In this document: one piece after another, positions 1 through 8,656 of the stretch
Layout: every line of letters starts with the position of its first letter
Position numbering within the stretch: position 1 is the stretch's first letter
From: an uncultured Holophagaceae bacterium
GTDB taxonomy: Bacteria > Acidobacteriota > Holophagae > Holophagales > Holophagaceae
Assembly (NCBI GenBank): GCA_903884655.1
Contig: CAISFO010000079.1
Location: 1-64,000 of the forward strand
Direction of reading: 5' to 3'
Length of the DNA: 64,000 nucleotides
Made by a program: the position numbers and the translations under genes
The notes under the pieces: generated by a model
What the model was told of the DNA's origin: nothing
The model's database searches: none
What the model saw: only the letters and a program-made list of their open reading frames with translations

Positions 1-97
1 GTCCTATCCGGCTCCGACGAGTTCAGGCTGATCGGGTCCCAAAGTTGGGCGCTTTGGGTTGAGTGGTGGACGCTCAAGTGGACCCCAAATTCGGATT
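1..97. other. Possible end of a mobile element next to the truncated receptor
   Basis: This stretch is not coding in any frame I recognise. It contains two related GGGTCC-type boxes, GGGTCCCAAAGTTGGGCGC near 35-53 and GTGGACCCCAAATTCGG near 79-95. Such spaced, repeated boxes are the kind of structure seen at the ends of IS21-like elements (recalled, not searched). It sits exactly where the adjacent TonB receptor gene loses homology to its paralogue, so an insertion-sequence end or remnant is a reasonable inference. No transposase is visible inside the window. An ordinary intergenic region after a deletion is the alternative. Confidence 0.3.
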
Positions 98-2194
98 TCA
101 GCGCACAACGCTCAGATTAGACAGCGCTGCCGGAAAGACACTGAGGTTGGGATCCACGAAGACATTGCGGTTGGTGAGGGGATCCTGGGTGAACTGAGGA
201 TTGCCCTGGCCGACTGCGCCGCTGCCATTGCCCCAGGCATTCCAGTTGATCCCACCCGAGGGCGTGAGGGCGTCCGTGCCCAGCCCCTGGTTGGCGCCGC
301 CCGTGCCGGCATAGACATAGCTGTTGAGGATCGGCGTCTGGGACACGGAGGCGGCCCCGAGTACGCCTTGGGTGATCTGACCTGAATAGATGGCGGCGGA
401 GAGGAAGACCACATGGGCCTTGTCGCCCCGAAGGTCGTAGTTCAAGGCCAAGCGGGGCGTGAGGGCGCTGAAGTCATAGGCATTGTGCTCAGGTTTTGAG
501 TCGCCCTTGTATTTGTCATAACGGAGGCCCAGGTTGGCGGACCAGTTCTTGTCCACCTTCCAGGTGTCGTTGAGGTAGAGGGAATCGACCTTCGTGTCGG
601 CCTCCCCGTGAATGGCCTGCCACGATTCCAGGCGTGTGGCTCCGGCGTTGTTGGCCGTCAGGACCCGGTTTGCCAGGCCCGGGGTGGTCGCACCCGGCAC
701 ATAGCCGTTGAAGTAGATCACGTAGCCGGAGGGCGTCTTCGCGGCAGCGCTATCCCGAATGTAGTGGAAATCCTGGATGCCCGCCTCAATCTGGTGCTCA
801 CCGGCCGCCTGTAGGAACCAGGTCAAGTTGGCCGATAGGTTTTTCATGTGGCTGGTGATGGGCTGGCTTGAGCCGAATCCGTTGTCCAGGACATCATAGG
901 GAAAAGATGACGATAACCAGGTGGGCACGGTGTCCCCGCCGGTGGGGCCGGTACCGGGGCCGCCCGAGCGGCTGGTGGTGTCGTTGTATTTCACGTCCAG
1001 GAGCAGGTCGGGCCGGAGCTGGCCCGTGTAACCCAGGGCCCAGTAGCCCTTCTTCTCAAGGGCAGGTCCCGAAAGGGTCGCCAGAGTGGTGGTGTACCCG
1101 TTGGACGCAGACCCATTGTTGTTGGCTGCGGTGTGCTCATTCCAGGAGGCGGACAGGCGATGGGAGGTGTTCACCTGCCAGTCCAGCTTCATATCCTTGA
1201 TGGTGTCGTTCTGGGTGATCTTGTAGGGAACGCCCCCGAAATCCGGCGAATTTGTGGTGGTGGCATAGGAAATCAGGGGCGAGATGGTCTGGTAGGCCAC
1301 CGCGAAGAACAGGGTGTCCTTGATCACCGGGCCCAGGAAGGTGTAGCTCTGCGTGATGAAATGGTTGTCCTTCGGCTTGCCGGGGGGGGGGATGTGATAG
1401 AGCTCGTAGTAGTAGGGGAGCTTGCCGACGCCGTTCCATTTGGGATCGGTGATATCCAGGCGGAAAGAGCCTTGAAACTCGTTGCCACCGCTCTTGGTGG
1501 TGGTGTTGATCACGGTTCCGGCAAAGCGGCCGTACTTGGCTGAGATACCACCGGACAGGACCTGGACCTGGTCGATGAAGTCGTTGTTCATCTTCACAGA
1601 TCTTCCGCCAAAGCTCTGGTCCGTGGCGTCCACGCCGTCCACCTGGAAATTGTTCTGGGTTTCGTCCACCCCGTGGATGATGAAGAGGTCGGCGCCAGGT
1701 GCGCGCACGATCGCCTGGTCGACCCGGTCGAAGAAGTTGTTCCCCACGATGGGGAGAGCGTCGATCTTCTCGAAGGTGGTCACGAGTCCGGTCTTGGCCT
1801 GGGCCGTGTCCGTGGTGTCCGCGGGTTCGGCGACCACCACCACCGTTGCGGAAGCCTCCGAATGGAGCTTCACGTTCAGGGTGGTCGTCTCATTCACCAC
1901 CACCAGCGTGTCTGCGGCGAATTCCGCAAAACCTTTGGCGTTGACCTTCACCTTTATTCGGTTGGGCACCAACTGTACGAAGCGGAACTGGCCACTCTCG
2001 TTGGTGCGCGTTTCGAGCGTTCCTCGGGGCGTCACCGCCTGGACCAGGGCACCCACCAGCACTTTCCCATCAGCACCTCTGACCGTGCCTGTGATGTGGC
2101 CCACGGCACTGCTCTGGGACCACAACAGACCCGAGGAAGCGACGAGCATGGCGCAGAGGCGGTATCTGCTACCGAGTGGAAAGAGGTTCTTCAT
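98..2194 (-). pseudogene. Oar-like TonB-dependent receptor, 3' truncated
   Basis: Outer-membrane receptor of the Oar/carboxypeptidase-regulatory-like class. I start it at the ATG at 2194 because that gives a signal peptide (MKNLFPLG...WSQSSA) and a GAGGG upstream; a longer in-frame start at 2248 adds an unlikely leader. Residues about 33-125 form a CarboxypepD_reg-like beta-sandwich (HITGTVRGADGKV), and residues about 140-240 form the plug (QVDGVDATDQ, GGISAKYGRFAGT). Beta-barrel sequence follows. The product is 698 aa, whereas the paralogue at 8657-11602 is 981 aa. The two align up to the NPQF...LTNRNVFVDPNL segment. The last 14 residues after DPNL do not match, and about 270 C-terminal barrel residues, including the terminal aromatic, are missing. 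It is therefore probably non-functional or secreted in a truncated form. Confidence 0.75.
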
Positions 2195-2623
2195 GGGGAC
2201 CCTCAGCGAGTTGGGGAGATTGGGGAATGGGGAGAATTCACTAGCCATGGTTTCGATTGCAGGTTTGAGTTACAAGATTTCGTCATGCGACAATTTTCGA
2301 AACATTTAACAAGGCATCTATCGTTTTTTAATTGTTTGTTTACTGTGTTTACATGCCAAATCACGCCTACACATTAATTAAATAGGGATGATTGTTTGGT
2401 ACCAGAATTGATACCTGGACCCCTTCGTTCCATGAGACACCCTTGGGGGTGGTTCGCACGCATTCCTTCGATTCTGCGCTGGGTGTTCACAACCGCTCCG
2501 GCAGAGTGGCCCACATCCCCAGACCCACGATCCGATCAGGATCGCACTGGCGGCGGAGCCCCTCTGCCGGAGCAGGTGGTATTGCGAAGGAAGGCTGTGG
2601 GATCGAAGTGGAGCCGTGAAAGC
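2195..2623 (-). promoter_or_regulatory. AT-rich upstream region of the truncated receptor
   Basis: This is a 429-base gap. About 2260-2400 is strikingly AT-rich compared with the rest of the window and lies upstream of the receptor gene on the minus strand, so it probably carries the receptor promoter. I cannot fix convincing -35/-10 boxes. The part nearer 2624 has normal GC content and holds an inverted-repeat structure (listed separately). No gene is visible. Confidence 0.4.
2495..2573. repeat. Long-arm inverted repeat with nested hairpin
   Basis: GCTCCGGCAGAG at 2495-2506 is the exact reverse complement of CTCTGCCGGAGC at 2562-2573. Inside it a second hairpin, CGATCC-GATCA-GGATCG, occupies 2528-2544. 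Neither arm is followed by a T-tract, so it does not look like a simple terminator. It lies downstream of the double-TlpA gene and upstream of the truncated receptor, both on the minus strand. It could be an RNA structure in a read-through transcript, a MITE-like element or a regulator site; the sequence alone does not decide. Confidence 0.5.
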
Positions 2624-4672
2624 TCAGGAACGCGGAATGAATTTCTCCAGGGTTTTCTCCAGGTTCCCGTCCCGAAGGCTCATGCCCTTGGCTAGGACCT
2701 TGCCGTCGGGGCCGAGCAGGAAGAGCGTGGGGAAGCCCTGGATGCCAAAGGCCTCGAGCATGGCGTGGGGCTTGGCCCGGTCGTGCCCTAGGAAGCCGTG
2801 CTTCCAGGGCATGGGCATGCCGGGCTTCTTGCGGAATTCCTTGACCAGTTCCGGCTTCGTATCGGCTGCGAGGGAGAGGATCTCCAGGCCCCGGCCCTTG
2901 TAGGTTTCGTAGAGCTTGTGGGTGGTGGGCAGCTCCTTCACGCACCAGGTGCACCAGGTGCCCCAAAAATCCAAGAGGAGGTACTTGCCCTTGAAGGAAG
3001 CCGGGGTGAAAGTCTGATCCGGATGGTCCAGGTCCTGGATGCTGAAACCTGGAATGGGCTTGCCGATTTCCGTCTTCCTCTCGGCCGCCATGCTGGCCGC
3101 CGACTGCTTGACCCAGTCGTTCTCGGGGAAGTCCTTGACCAGGGTCGCCAGGAGACGGTCCGCTTCTTCCATCCGCCCAGCCTCCTGGAGCTGACGGAAC
3201 TCGGTCACCCCGAAGGCCGCCCGCACATCCGGGATGCCCTTGGCCTTCATGGCCGCCTGGTAGGGCTTGGCCTCCTCGCCCAGGATCTTGTCCAACACGG
3301 GCCCATCATCCCAGTCGAGGTTCCAGGCGGCCGATTCGGGAGGCACCTCCTTGAGGATGCTCGCTCGGATGTCCTTGCCTTCATCAAATTGGGCGGCCAC
3401 CGCGAACTCCAGCACCAGGTAGGCCTCCTTGAGTTCGCCCTGGGCGGCCGTGCGCTTGGCGCGGAGTTCTTGGAGCGCGGTACCGAAATTCGGCTTGAAG
3501 CCCTCCACGGATTTCTTCGCATTGTAGTAGGCCTGCATCTGCCCTCGGACAGACGTGCTGATCCCGTCCCGTTCCTTTTCCAGCAGGTCGTAGTTGACGG
3601 CTCCCTTGGCCGGGAGGAAGCGGGCCAGCACCTTGCCCAGGTCGCTGTGCAACTCCTCGCCCTTGGCCAGGACCCGGCCATCGGGGCCGACGAGGATGAG
3701 GGTGGGCAGCTCCTTGATGCCGAAGGCATCGCTGATGGGGTTGAGGCGCTTCATGGACTTGCGGTCGAAAATGCATACCGCATGGTTCCAGGGCATGGCC
3801 ATGCCGGGCTTCTTGCGGAAGGCCACCACCGGCTCAGGGCCCTTTTCGTCGGCGATGCTCATGATCTCCAGGCCGCGCTCCTTATACTCGCCATAGAGCT
3901 TGTCCATGGTCGGGATACCGGCTACGCAGGGGACGCACCAGGTCGCCCAGAAATCCACCAGGAGGAACTTACCCTTGAAGGCCACGTTCGTGAGGTGAAT
4001 GGAAGGGTCTTCCAGAGAAGGGATGTCGAAGCGGGGCGCAGGCTGTCCCACCTGAACGGCGCTGTCCGCCAGGACATCCTTCTGGGCGAGAGACAGTTCC
4101 TGGCTGCCTGGGAAGTCCTTGGTCAACGTCGCGTAGGCCGGCTCCCAACGGGCCGGTTGTTTCTCCCGGCGAGCGGTGTAGAAGATGGTGAACAGGGTGG
4201 CCCGGCGCACCTCAGGATCCGGGTGCTTGGCAGCGGCGAGATCCATGAAGGCGTCCCGCGCCTTGGCATCCTTGATCTCATGCGCCGCTAAAGCTAGCAT
4301 CCTCGGTGAAATGGCCCAAGCAGGGGAGAGAGCCGGAATGCCGTTCAGGGAGGGCAGGTTCTTCTCCTCCTCAGTGCGTGCAGTTGGGCTGGCCATCATG
4401 GCATAGGTTCTCAGCGCCACGGCGAGGACCTCCCGGATGTCCGGGCGCTGCTCGTGAGCCAACCGGGCCTTGCAGGCTTTGATGTCCTTGGTGAAGAAAC
4501 CCTTCAACGTGTCGGTGGACTTTTCCGACGCCCTGAGTTCCATGTACTTCGCCTGATAGGCCTCCAGCCTGGCCCGGTGGGATTTGACGAGGCTGGCCAG
4601 GTCAGCTGGAAGGTCCTGGGCCACCACGATGCCGGGGACGGCCAGCAGGGTCAGGAGGGTGCTTGTGCGCAT
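2624..4672 (-). CDS. Double TlpA-like thioredoxin-fold periplasmic protein
   Basis: Periplasmic thiol-disulfide protein of the TlpA/AhpC-TSA class. I start at ATG 4672 because AAGGAG lies just upstream and the N-terminus becomes a signal peptide (MRTSTLLTLLAVPGIVVA). The 682-residue product has a helical N-terminal region of about 220 residues, then a first thioredoxin fold with WATWCVPC, a helical spacer, and a second thioredoxin fold with WGTWCTWC at the C-terminus. Both folds keep the two active-site cysteines, and each is followed by a DGRVLAKG/DGKVLAKG strand. Most TlpA proteins carry one fold, so this looks like an internal duplication. CTWC is an unusual active site that should alter redox potential. 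It lies on the same strand as the truncated TonB receptor. Substrate unknown. Confidence 0.85.
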   Translation of the reverse strand: MRTSTLLTLLAVPGIVVAQDLPADLASLVKSHRARLEAYQAKYMELRASEKSTDTLKGFFTKDIKACKARLAHEQRPDIREVLAVALRTYAMMASPTARTEEEKNLPSLNGIPALSPAWAISPRMLALAAHEIKDAKARDAFMDLAAAKHPDPEVRRATLFTIFYTARREKQPARWEPAYATLTKDFPGSQELSLAQKDVLADSAVQVGQPAPRFDIPSLEDPSIHLTNVAFKGKFLLVDFWATWCVPCVAGIPTMDKLYGEYKERGLEIMSIADEKGPEPVVAFRKKPGMAMPWNHAVCIFDRKSMKRLNPISDAFGIKELPTLILVGPDGRVLAKGEELHSDLGKVLARFLPAKGAVNYDLLEKERDGISTSVRGQMQAYYNAKKSVEGFKPNFGTALQELRAKRTAAQGELKEAYLVLEFAVAAQFDEGKDIRASILKEVPPESAAWNLDWDDGPVLDKILGEEAKPYQAAMKAKGIPDVRAAFGVTEFRQLQEAGRMEEADRLLATLVKDFPENDWVKQSAASMAAERKTEIGKPIPGFSIQDLDHPDQTFTPASFKGKYLLLDFWGTWCTWCVKELPTTHKLYETYKGRGLEILSLAADTKPELVKEFRKKPGMPMPWKHGFLGHDRAKPHAMLEAFGIQGFPTLFLLGPDGKVLAKGMSLRDGNLEKTLEKFIPRS

Positions 4673-5004
4673 GAAAGACTCCTTGAAAGAACCACGGTCA
4701 GGCGGACACCGACGAGTTTTGTTCTGGCCGAGGCAGCGATTTCTGAAGTCCCACAGACCCCAGTGCCCGGGCAACTTCTGAAAGCTTGAAATTCATCCTT
4801 GATGGTCGGTACAAGAGGCACAAGGTTTCATCCTGCGACAAAAACCAGCCTTTTTAAGCCCCAGTCCCGACCATGGTATGACCCCTGTTCATAAGAGCTG
4901 TCGCGGGAAAGGGCAAGTTCACAGGGAAGATTAGCGGCATCCAGGCCGGTCAGATTCCCGCCTGAAGTCGGCCCCCTCGACACCGCTTGCACTACCATTG
5001 GGCC
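4673..5004. promoter_or_regulatory. Divergent intergenic region
   Basis: This 332-base region lies between the minus-strand double-TlpA gene and the plus-strand response regulator gene and must contain promoters for both. An 8-base inverted repeat, ATGGTCGG at 4802-4809 and CCGACCAT at 4867-4874, flanks an A/T-rich patch around 4840-4860. No clear sigma-70 boxes and no small ORF with a ribosome-binding site are visible. Confidence 0.35.
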
Positions 5005-5727
5005 ATGCATGCCGAAGCCCCCACCAAGCGCCGAATCCTCGTGATCGAGGACGAGGCTCCCATCGCGGATATGGTCATGGTGAACCTCCAGGCGGAGGGC
5101 TACGAAGTCACCACGGCTGCCAGCGGCACTCAGGGGCTTGAACGCCAGCAGGAGCAGGTGGCCGATCTCATCGTCCTGGACCTCATGCTTCCAGACATCA
5201 ATGGTTTCGAGGTTCTGCGCACCCTCAGGCGTCGCCAGGACAATGTGCCCGTGCTGGTGCTGACGGCGCGCACCACCAAGGAGGACCGGATCCTCGGGCT
5301 TTCCTACGGGGCCGACGACTACCTGGGTAAGCCGTTCTCCATGCTCGAGCTCATCGCCCGCATCCAGGCCATCCTGCGCCGTTCAGATCCCAAGGCGGCC
5401 TCTCCTCGCATCCTCCGCAGCGGACCTTTCCGCATCAACTTCGTCACGCTTTCCGCTACCCGCTCGAAGGTGGACCTTAACCTCAGCCTCCGGGAATTTC
5501 GAATCCTGGAGGTGCTGGTGACCCACCCCGGACGCGTGCACAGCCGGCGCGAGCTGATCAACATGGCCTGGGAACCAGAAGCCCGCCCGAGCATCCGCGC
5601 TGTAGACGTACACATCGCTCGCCTTCGCAAAAAGCTCGGTGATACCACCGCTGTCCCCGTCATCCAGACCCTGGAGCGGGAAGGCTACCGGTGGAATCTG
5701 TCTGTTACTTCTGGGAATAACCCGTAG
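5005..5727 (+). CDS. OmpR/PhoB-family response regulator
   Basis: Two-domain transcription regulator of a two-component system. An N-terminal receiver begins RRILVIEDEAP with acidic pocket residues and has the phosphoacceptor in DLIVLDLMLPD, then a conserved Thr/Lys switch (LTART, GKPFS). The C-terminal winged helix has FRILEVLVTHPGRVHSR, RAVDVHIARLRKKLG and EGYRW. I prefer ATG 5005 over an upstream TTG at 4987 because it starts just before the receiver. It is 240 aa, normal for the family. The only sensor kinase nearby lies convergently at 5801-7396 and may be its partner. It is a close paralogue of the regulator at 11937-12644. Confidence 0.92.
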   Translation: MHAEAPTKRRILVIEDEAPIADMVMVNLQAEGYEVTTAASGTQGLERQQEQVADLIVLDLMLPDINGFEVLRTLRRRQDNVPVLVLTARTTKEDRILGLSYGADDYLGKPFSMLELIARIQAILRRSDPKAASPRILRSGPFRINFVTLSATRSKVDLNLSLREFRILEVLVTHPGRVHSRRELINMAWEPEARPSIRAVDVHIARLRKKLGDTTAVPVIQTLEREGYRWNLSVTSGNNP

Positions 5728-5800
5728 GCATTGAAATCGAAAGGGAGGCCGCGCGGGCCAGATCGATGAAGCGGAAATCAGGCGAGCTCGACAGCGGGCC

Positions 5801-7396
5801 TCAGCTCTGGATCTCCAGGCAGGCCCTGAAGCCGGGTTCGAGGTTCTCCAGACGGAGGCCCCAGCCCTCGTTCCGGGCCAGGTTGCGCAGCATGATGAGC
5901 CCCAGATGTTGTCCGGTGCCTGGAGAGGCCCCGAGGATGGGCGGCTTGAAGGAAGTGCCGCTCGATAGCGCCTCAAGGATGTCGGGTGGAAGACCGGGCC
6001 CCTCGTCCTGGACACAGAGGGTTGCGTGGCCCTTGTCCGAAACGGCCCGCAACTCCACGGTGCCAGCCCCGTGTAGGAGGGCGTTCTCCAGCAGGGTCAC
6101 CAGGGCCGTCCGGAGGGAGGATGCAGGCGCATGAAAGGCGACAATGGAACCATAGACTTCGAGCTGGCGTCCCCTGGCTTCGAAAGCCGGGGTCAGTTCC
6201 TCGTCGAGGTCCTCGAAAAATGCGCTGTCAATGAGATCTCCTGAAGGCTGCTGGCTGCCGGGCCGGGTCTGCTCCAGGCCCCGCTCGATGAGGCGAGTGA
6301 GCTGGGAGATCTCGCTGCCGATCTGCAGCAGGTGGGACTGGCGGGTTTCGCGTCCCAAGTCCTTGTTCAGCACCGTGTCGCAGCGGGAGCGGAGCACCGC
6401 CAGGGGCGTCTTGAGGCTGTGGGCCAGGGAGGCCAGGTGGTCGGCCTGGATGCGCTCCCGCTGCTGGGAGAAGAGGAACAGGGCCAGGCCCAGGCCGCTG
6501 ATCCCCACGAGGGCCCCGTAGGCCAGCCAGGCCATGCGGCGGCGGAAATGATAGGCATTCCTGAAACTCTGGAATTCGCCGGGGGACATCATCACCACGA
6601 CGATCCAGGGATCCCCGAAGTAGTGGTTCAGGTCCGGGGCATTGCGGAATGGGGCTTCGCTGAGATCCGTGACCTGAAGGGTGCGGGGTGCGGCATTGCT
6701 TGCTTGGCTGGTCAGGAACGAGTGGTTCCCCAGCTTCCTGGTTTGGTCGCGGTAGTCCGATGAATTCAGGACCCCGAACCGGTACCCATCCTTGCTCTCA
6801 AGGTTCTGCTCCAGCCACCGCTCGACCTCGGGACTGCCTGGCGTCCAGGCCTTCACCTGCCACCACTGGCCATCGAATGCGACGACGATGCTCTTGCCCT
6901 GCCAAGCCCCTGTCCTCAGTCTTTCGGGAATCCAGCGGCGGTGGGTGCCGGTGGCGGCCAGAGCCCTGATGGTCCAATCCCTGGGCTGGATGGCTTCTGT
7001 GGCGGTGGCCGGCCGCAGCCGGTCCTGCACCCGAACCCAGACGCGGTCGGCCTTGGCGTCGACGAGTGCCTCGATGAGGCACTCCCGGGCCAGGTACTTC
7101 TGCAGCGCCGGCTCATCACCCCGGGTGAACTTGGGCATGTTGCTGTCGGCGTTCTCCCAGGCCTGGGGGATCCTGCCGGCCTTGGCCAGGGCTGCGCTGA
7201 ACCAGCGGTCCTGGGTTTTGACGGACCAGCCCTCGAGCCACCAGCGGGGCACCAGGGCCAGCAGGGCGCAGACGGCGGCCCAGAGCGCCAGCACGGTCCA
7301 GGCTGCGGCCTTCTGGCTGGGCAGCCGGAAGGCCCGGGCCCAGCGGCCCGGGCTCAGGGCCCGGGGCCGGGGGTGGCTCAGGTGGACGAGGGACAT
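5801..7396 (-). CDS. Membrane sensor histidine kinase
   Basis: Two-component sensor of 531 aa. One membrane helix lies at about residues 31-51 and a second at about 288-309, leaving a periplasmic sensing region of about 235 residues that I do not recognise. The dimerisation helix has LASLAHSLKTPLAVL with phosphoacceptor His326. The ATPase domain has NALLHGAG (N box), DEGPGLP (G1) and a G2-like GTGQHLGLIMLRN. No HAMP motif is obvious between the second helix and the His box. The gene follows the TlpA-like gene by about 50 bases and the large TonB receptor before that, suggesting co-transcription and a role in sensing envelope cargo or redox state. The ATP lid is short but the core residues are present. 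Confidence 0.88.
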   Translation of the reverse strand: MSLVHLSHPRPRALSPGRWARAFRLPSQKAAAWTVLALWAAVCALLALVPRWWLEGWSVKTQDRWFSAALAKAGRIPQAWENADSNMPKFTRGDEPALQKYLARECLIEALVDAKADRVWVRVQDRLRPATATEAIQPRDWTIRALAATGTHRRWIPERLRTGAWQGKSIVVAFDGQWWQVKAWTPGSPEVERWLEQNLESKDGYRFGVLNSSDYRDQTRKLGNHSFLTSQASNAAPRTLQVTDLSEAPFRNAPDLNHYFGDPWIVVVMMSPGEFQSFRNAYHFRRRMAWLAYGALVGISGLGLALFLFSQQRERIQADHLASLAHSLKTPLAVLRSRCDTVLNKDLGRETRQSHLLQIGSEISQLTRLIERGLEQTRPGSQQPSGDLIDSAFFEDLDEELTPAFEARGRQLEVYGSIVAFHAPASSLRTALVTLLENALLHGAGTVELRAVSDKGHATLCVQDEGPGLPPDILEALSSGTSFKPPILGASPGTGQHLGLIMLRNLARNEGWGLRLENLEPGFRACLEIQS

Positions 7397-7445
7397 GCGG
7401 AGATCCTACCGGCTCGTTTCGATGCTGAGCCGTGTATTGCAGGGA

Positions 7446-8579
7446 TCATCTCACTGCCGGGAGGCATCGCCCCAGGGTCTCCTCCAGCTTGCTGCCCCGC
7501 AGGTCTTCAGTGGTGGCCAGGATGGTTCCGTCGGGGCCGATCAGCAGGATGTGGGGGATGCCCCGCACCTGGAAGGATGCCATGAGAGCATCGGTGTCCT
7601 TGCCCTGGGGGAAGGCGTGCCGCCAGGGCATGGGGTGGGCCACATCCTTCCGGAAGGTCGTGATGGCCTCAGCTTTCATGTCCCGGGAGATGCTGAGGAC
7701 TTCGAGGCCACGGCCTTTGAACTTGGCCTGGGCCGCATGGAGGTTGGGCAGTTCCTTCAGGCACGGTCCGCACCAGGTGGCCCAGAAGTCCAGGAGCAGG
7801 TATTTGCCCTTGAAGGTGCCGGGCGTGAGGGTCTGTCCCTGATGATCAAAATCCTGGAGCTTGAAGGCTGGCACCTTCCCCCCGACCCGTGGGGCGAATT
7901 GATCCTCCTTGGCGGCCCGGACGAGCCATTCCCGCCACTTGGCGATGGCCGGATGACCCGGCGCGAAGGCTTCCAGGCGGTCCACGTAGGCCTTGGTCTC
8001 GGCCAGCCTCCGTGGACGGGAGTTCAATTCAGCCCCGGAGATCAGGGCCAGCGCCTTGACGTCTCGCGAAGGGTTCTGCGCGAAGACCTGGTCCAGATAG
8101 GCGAAGGCCTTCTCCGCGGCCTCCGCTTCCAGCTGTGGCACGAAGCCGCCGCCACTGGCATGCCAGGCGATGAAGTTGAGGTAGTCCGGCTCCACCGCGG
8201 CGACGAGTTCCAGGGCCGGAGAATTCGGTGGAATCTGGGCGGCCATCTCCAACCCGAAGCCGTTGTCGATCGAGGACAGCAAATCCCTCACGTCATCCGG
8301 CATGGCTTTGGATGTCTGAATCTTCGCTTCCAGCAGGAACTGGCGGGCCACCAGGAGGACCTGCCGGATCTCGGGTTGGGTTTCGTGGGCGAGGCGCGCA
8401 TAAAGGGACTCGAGGAGGGCTTCTTTGGGAAGCGGTTTCTTCTCGGCCCTGAGGCGGGGAATGTCCTTGAGGACGGTGGCGTACTTCACCACGAGGGCAT
8501 GGGCGTCCTCCGAGGGCGCGGGCGCTGTGATGGCTGGCAGCGCGAGGATCGAAAGAGCAAGGCAGGTGCAGAAGCGCAT
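7446..8579 (-). CDS. TlpA-family thioredoxin-like periplasmic protein
   Basis: Secreted thiol-disulfide protein of 377 aa. ATG 8579 is chosen because it opens a signal peptide (MRFCTCLALSILALPAITA) and has AGGA upstream; the longer frame to 8627 gives no leader. The first 230 residues are helical with no recognised motif. The C-terminal 140 residues are a TlpA/AhpC-type thioredoxin fold with WATWCGPC and the GPDGTILATTEDL strand. Cys-Gly-Pro-Cys is the classical reducing motif. It lies 77 bases downstream of the intact TonB receptor gene and just ahead of the sensor kinase, so the three probably form an operon. The layout resembles the double-TlpA gene beside the truncated receptor. Confidence 0.87.
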   Translation of the reverse strand: MRFCTCLALSILALPAITAPAPSEDAHALVVKYATVLKDIPRLRAEKKPLPKEALLESLYARLAHETQPEIRQVLLVARQFLLEAKIQTSKAMPDDVRDLLSSIDNGFGLEMAAQIPPNSPALELVAAVEPDYLNFIAWHASGGGFVPQLEAEAAEKAFAYLDQVFAQNPSRDVKALALISGAELNSRPRRLAETKAYVDRLEAFAPGHPAIAKWREWLVRAAKEDQFAPRVGGKVPAFKLQDFDHQGQTLTPGTFKGKYLLLDFWATWCGPCLKELPNLHAAQAKFKGRGLEVLSISRDMKAEAITTFRKDVAHPMPWRHAFPQGKDTDALMASFQVRGIPHILLIGPDGTILATTEDLRGSKLEETLGRCLPAVR

Positions 8580-8656
8580 GGGGTTCCTAACAGGAGCCCG
8601 GGAAGGCTTGGGGACCTTCCCAGGCATGGCTTGATCAAAGGGGTTGTCGTTCTCGT

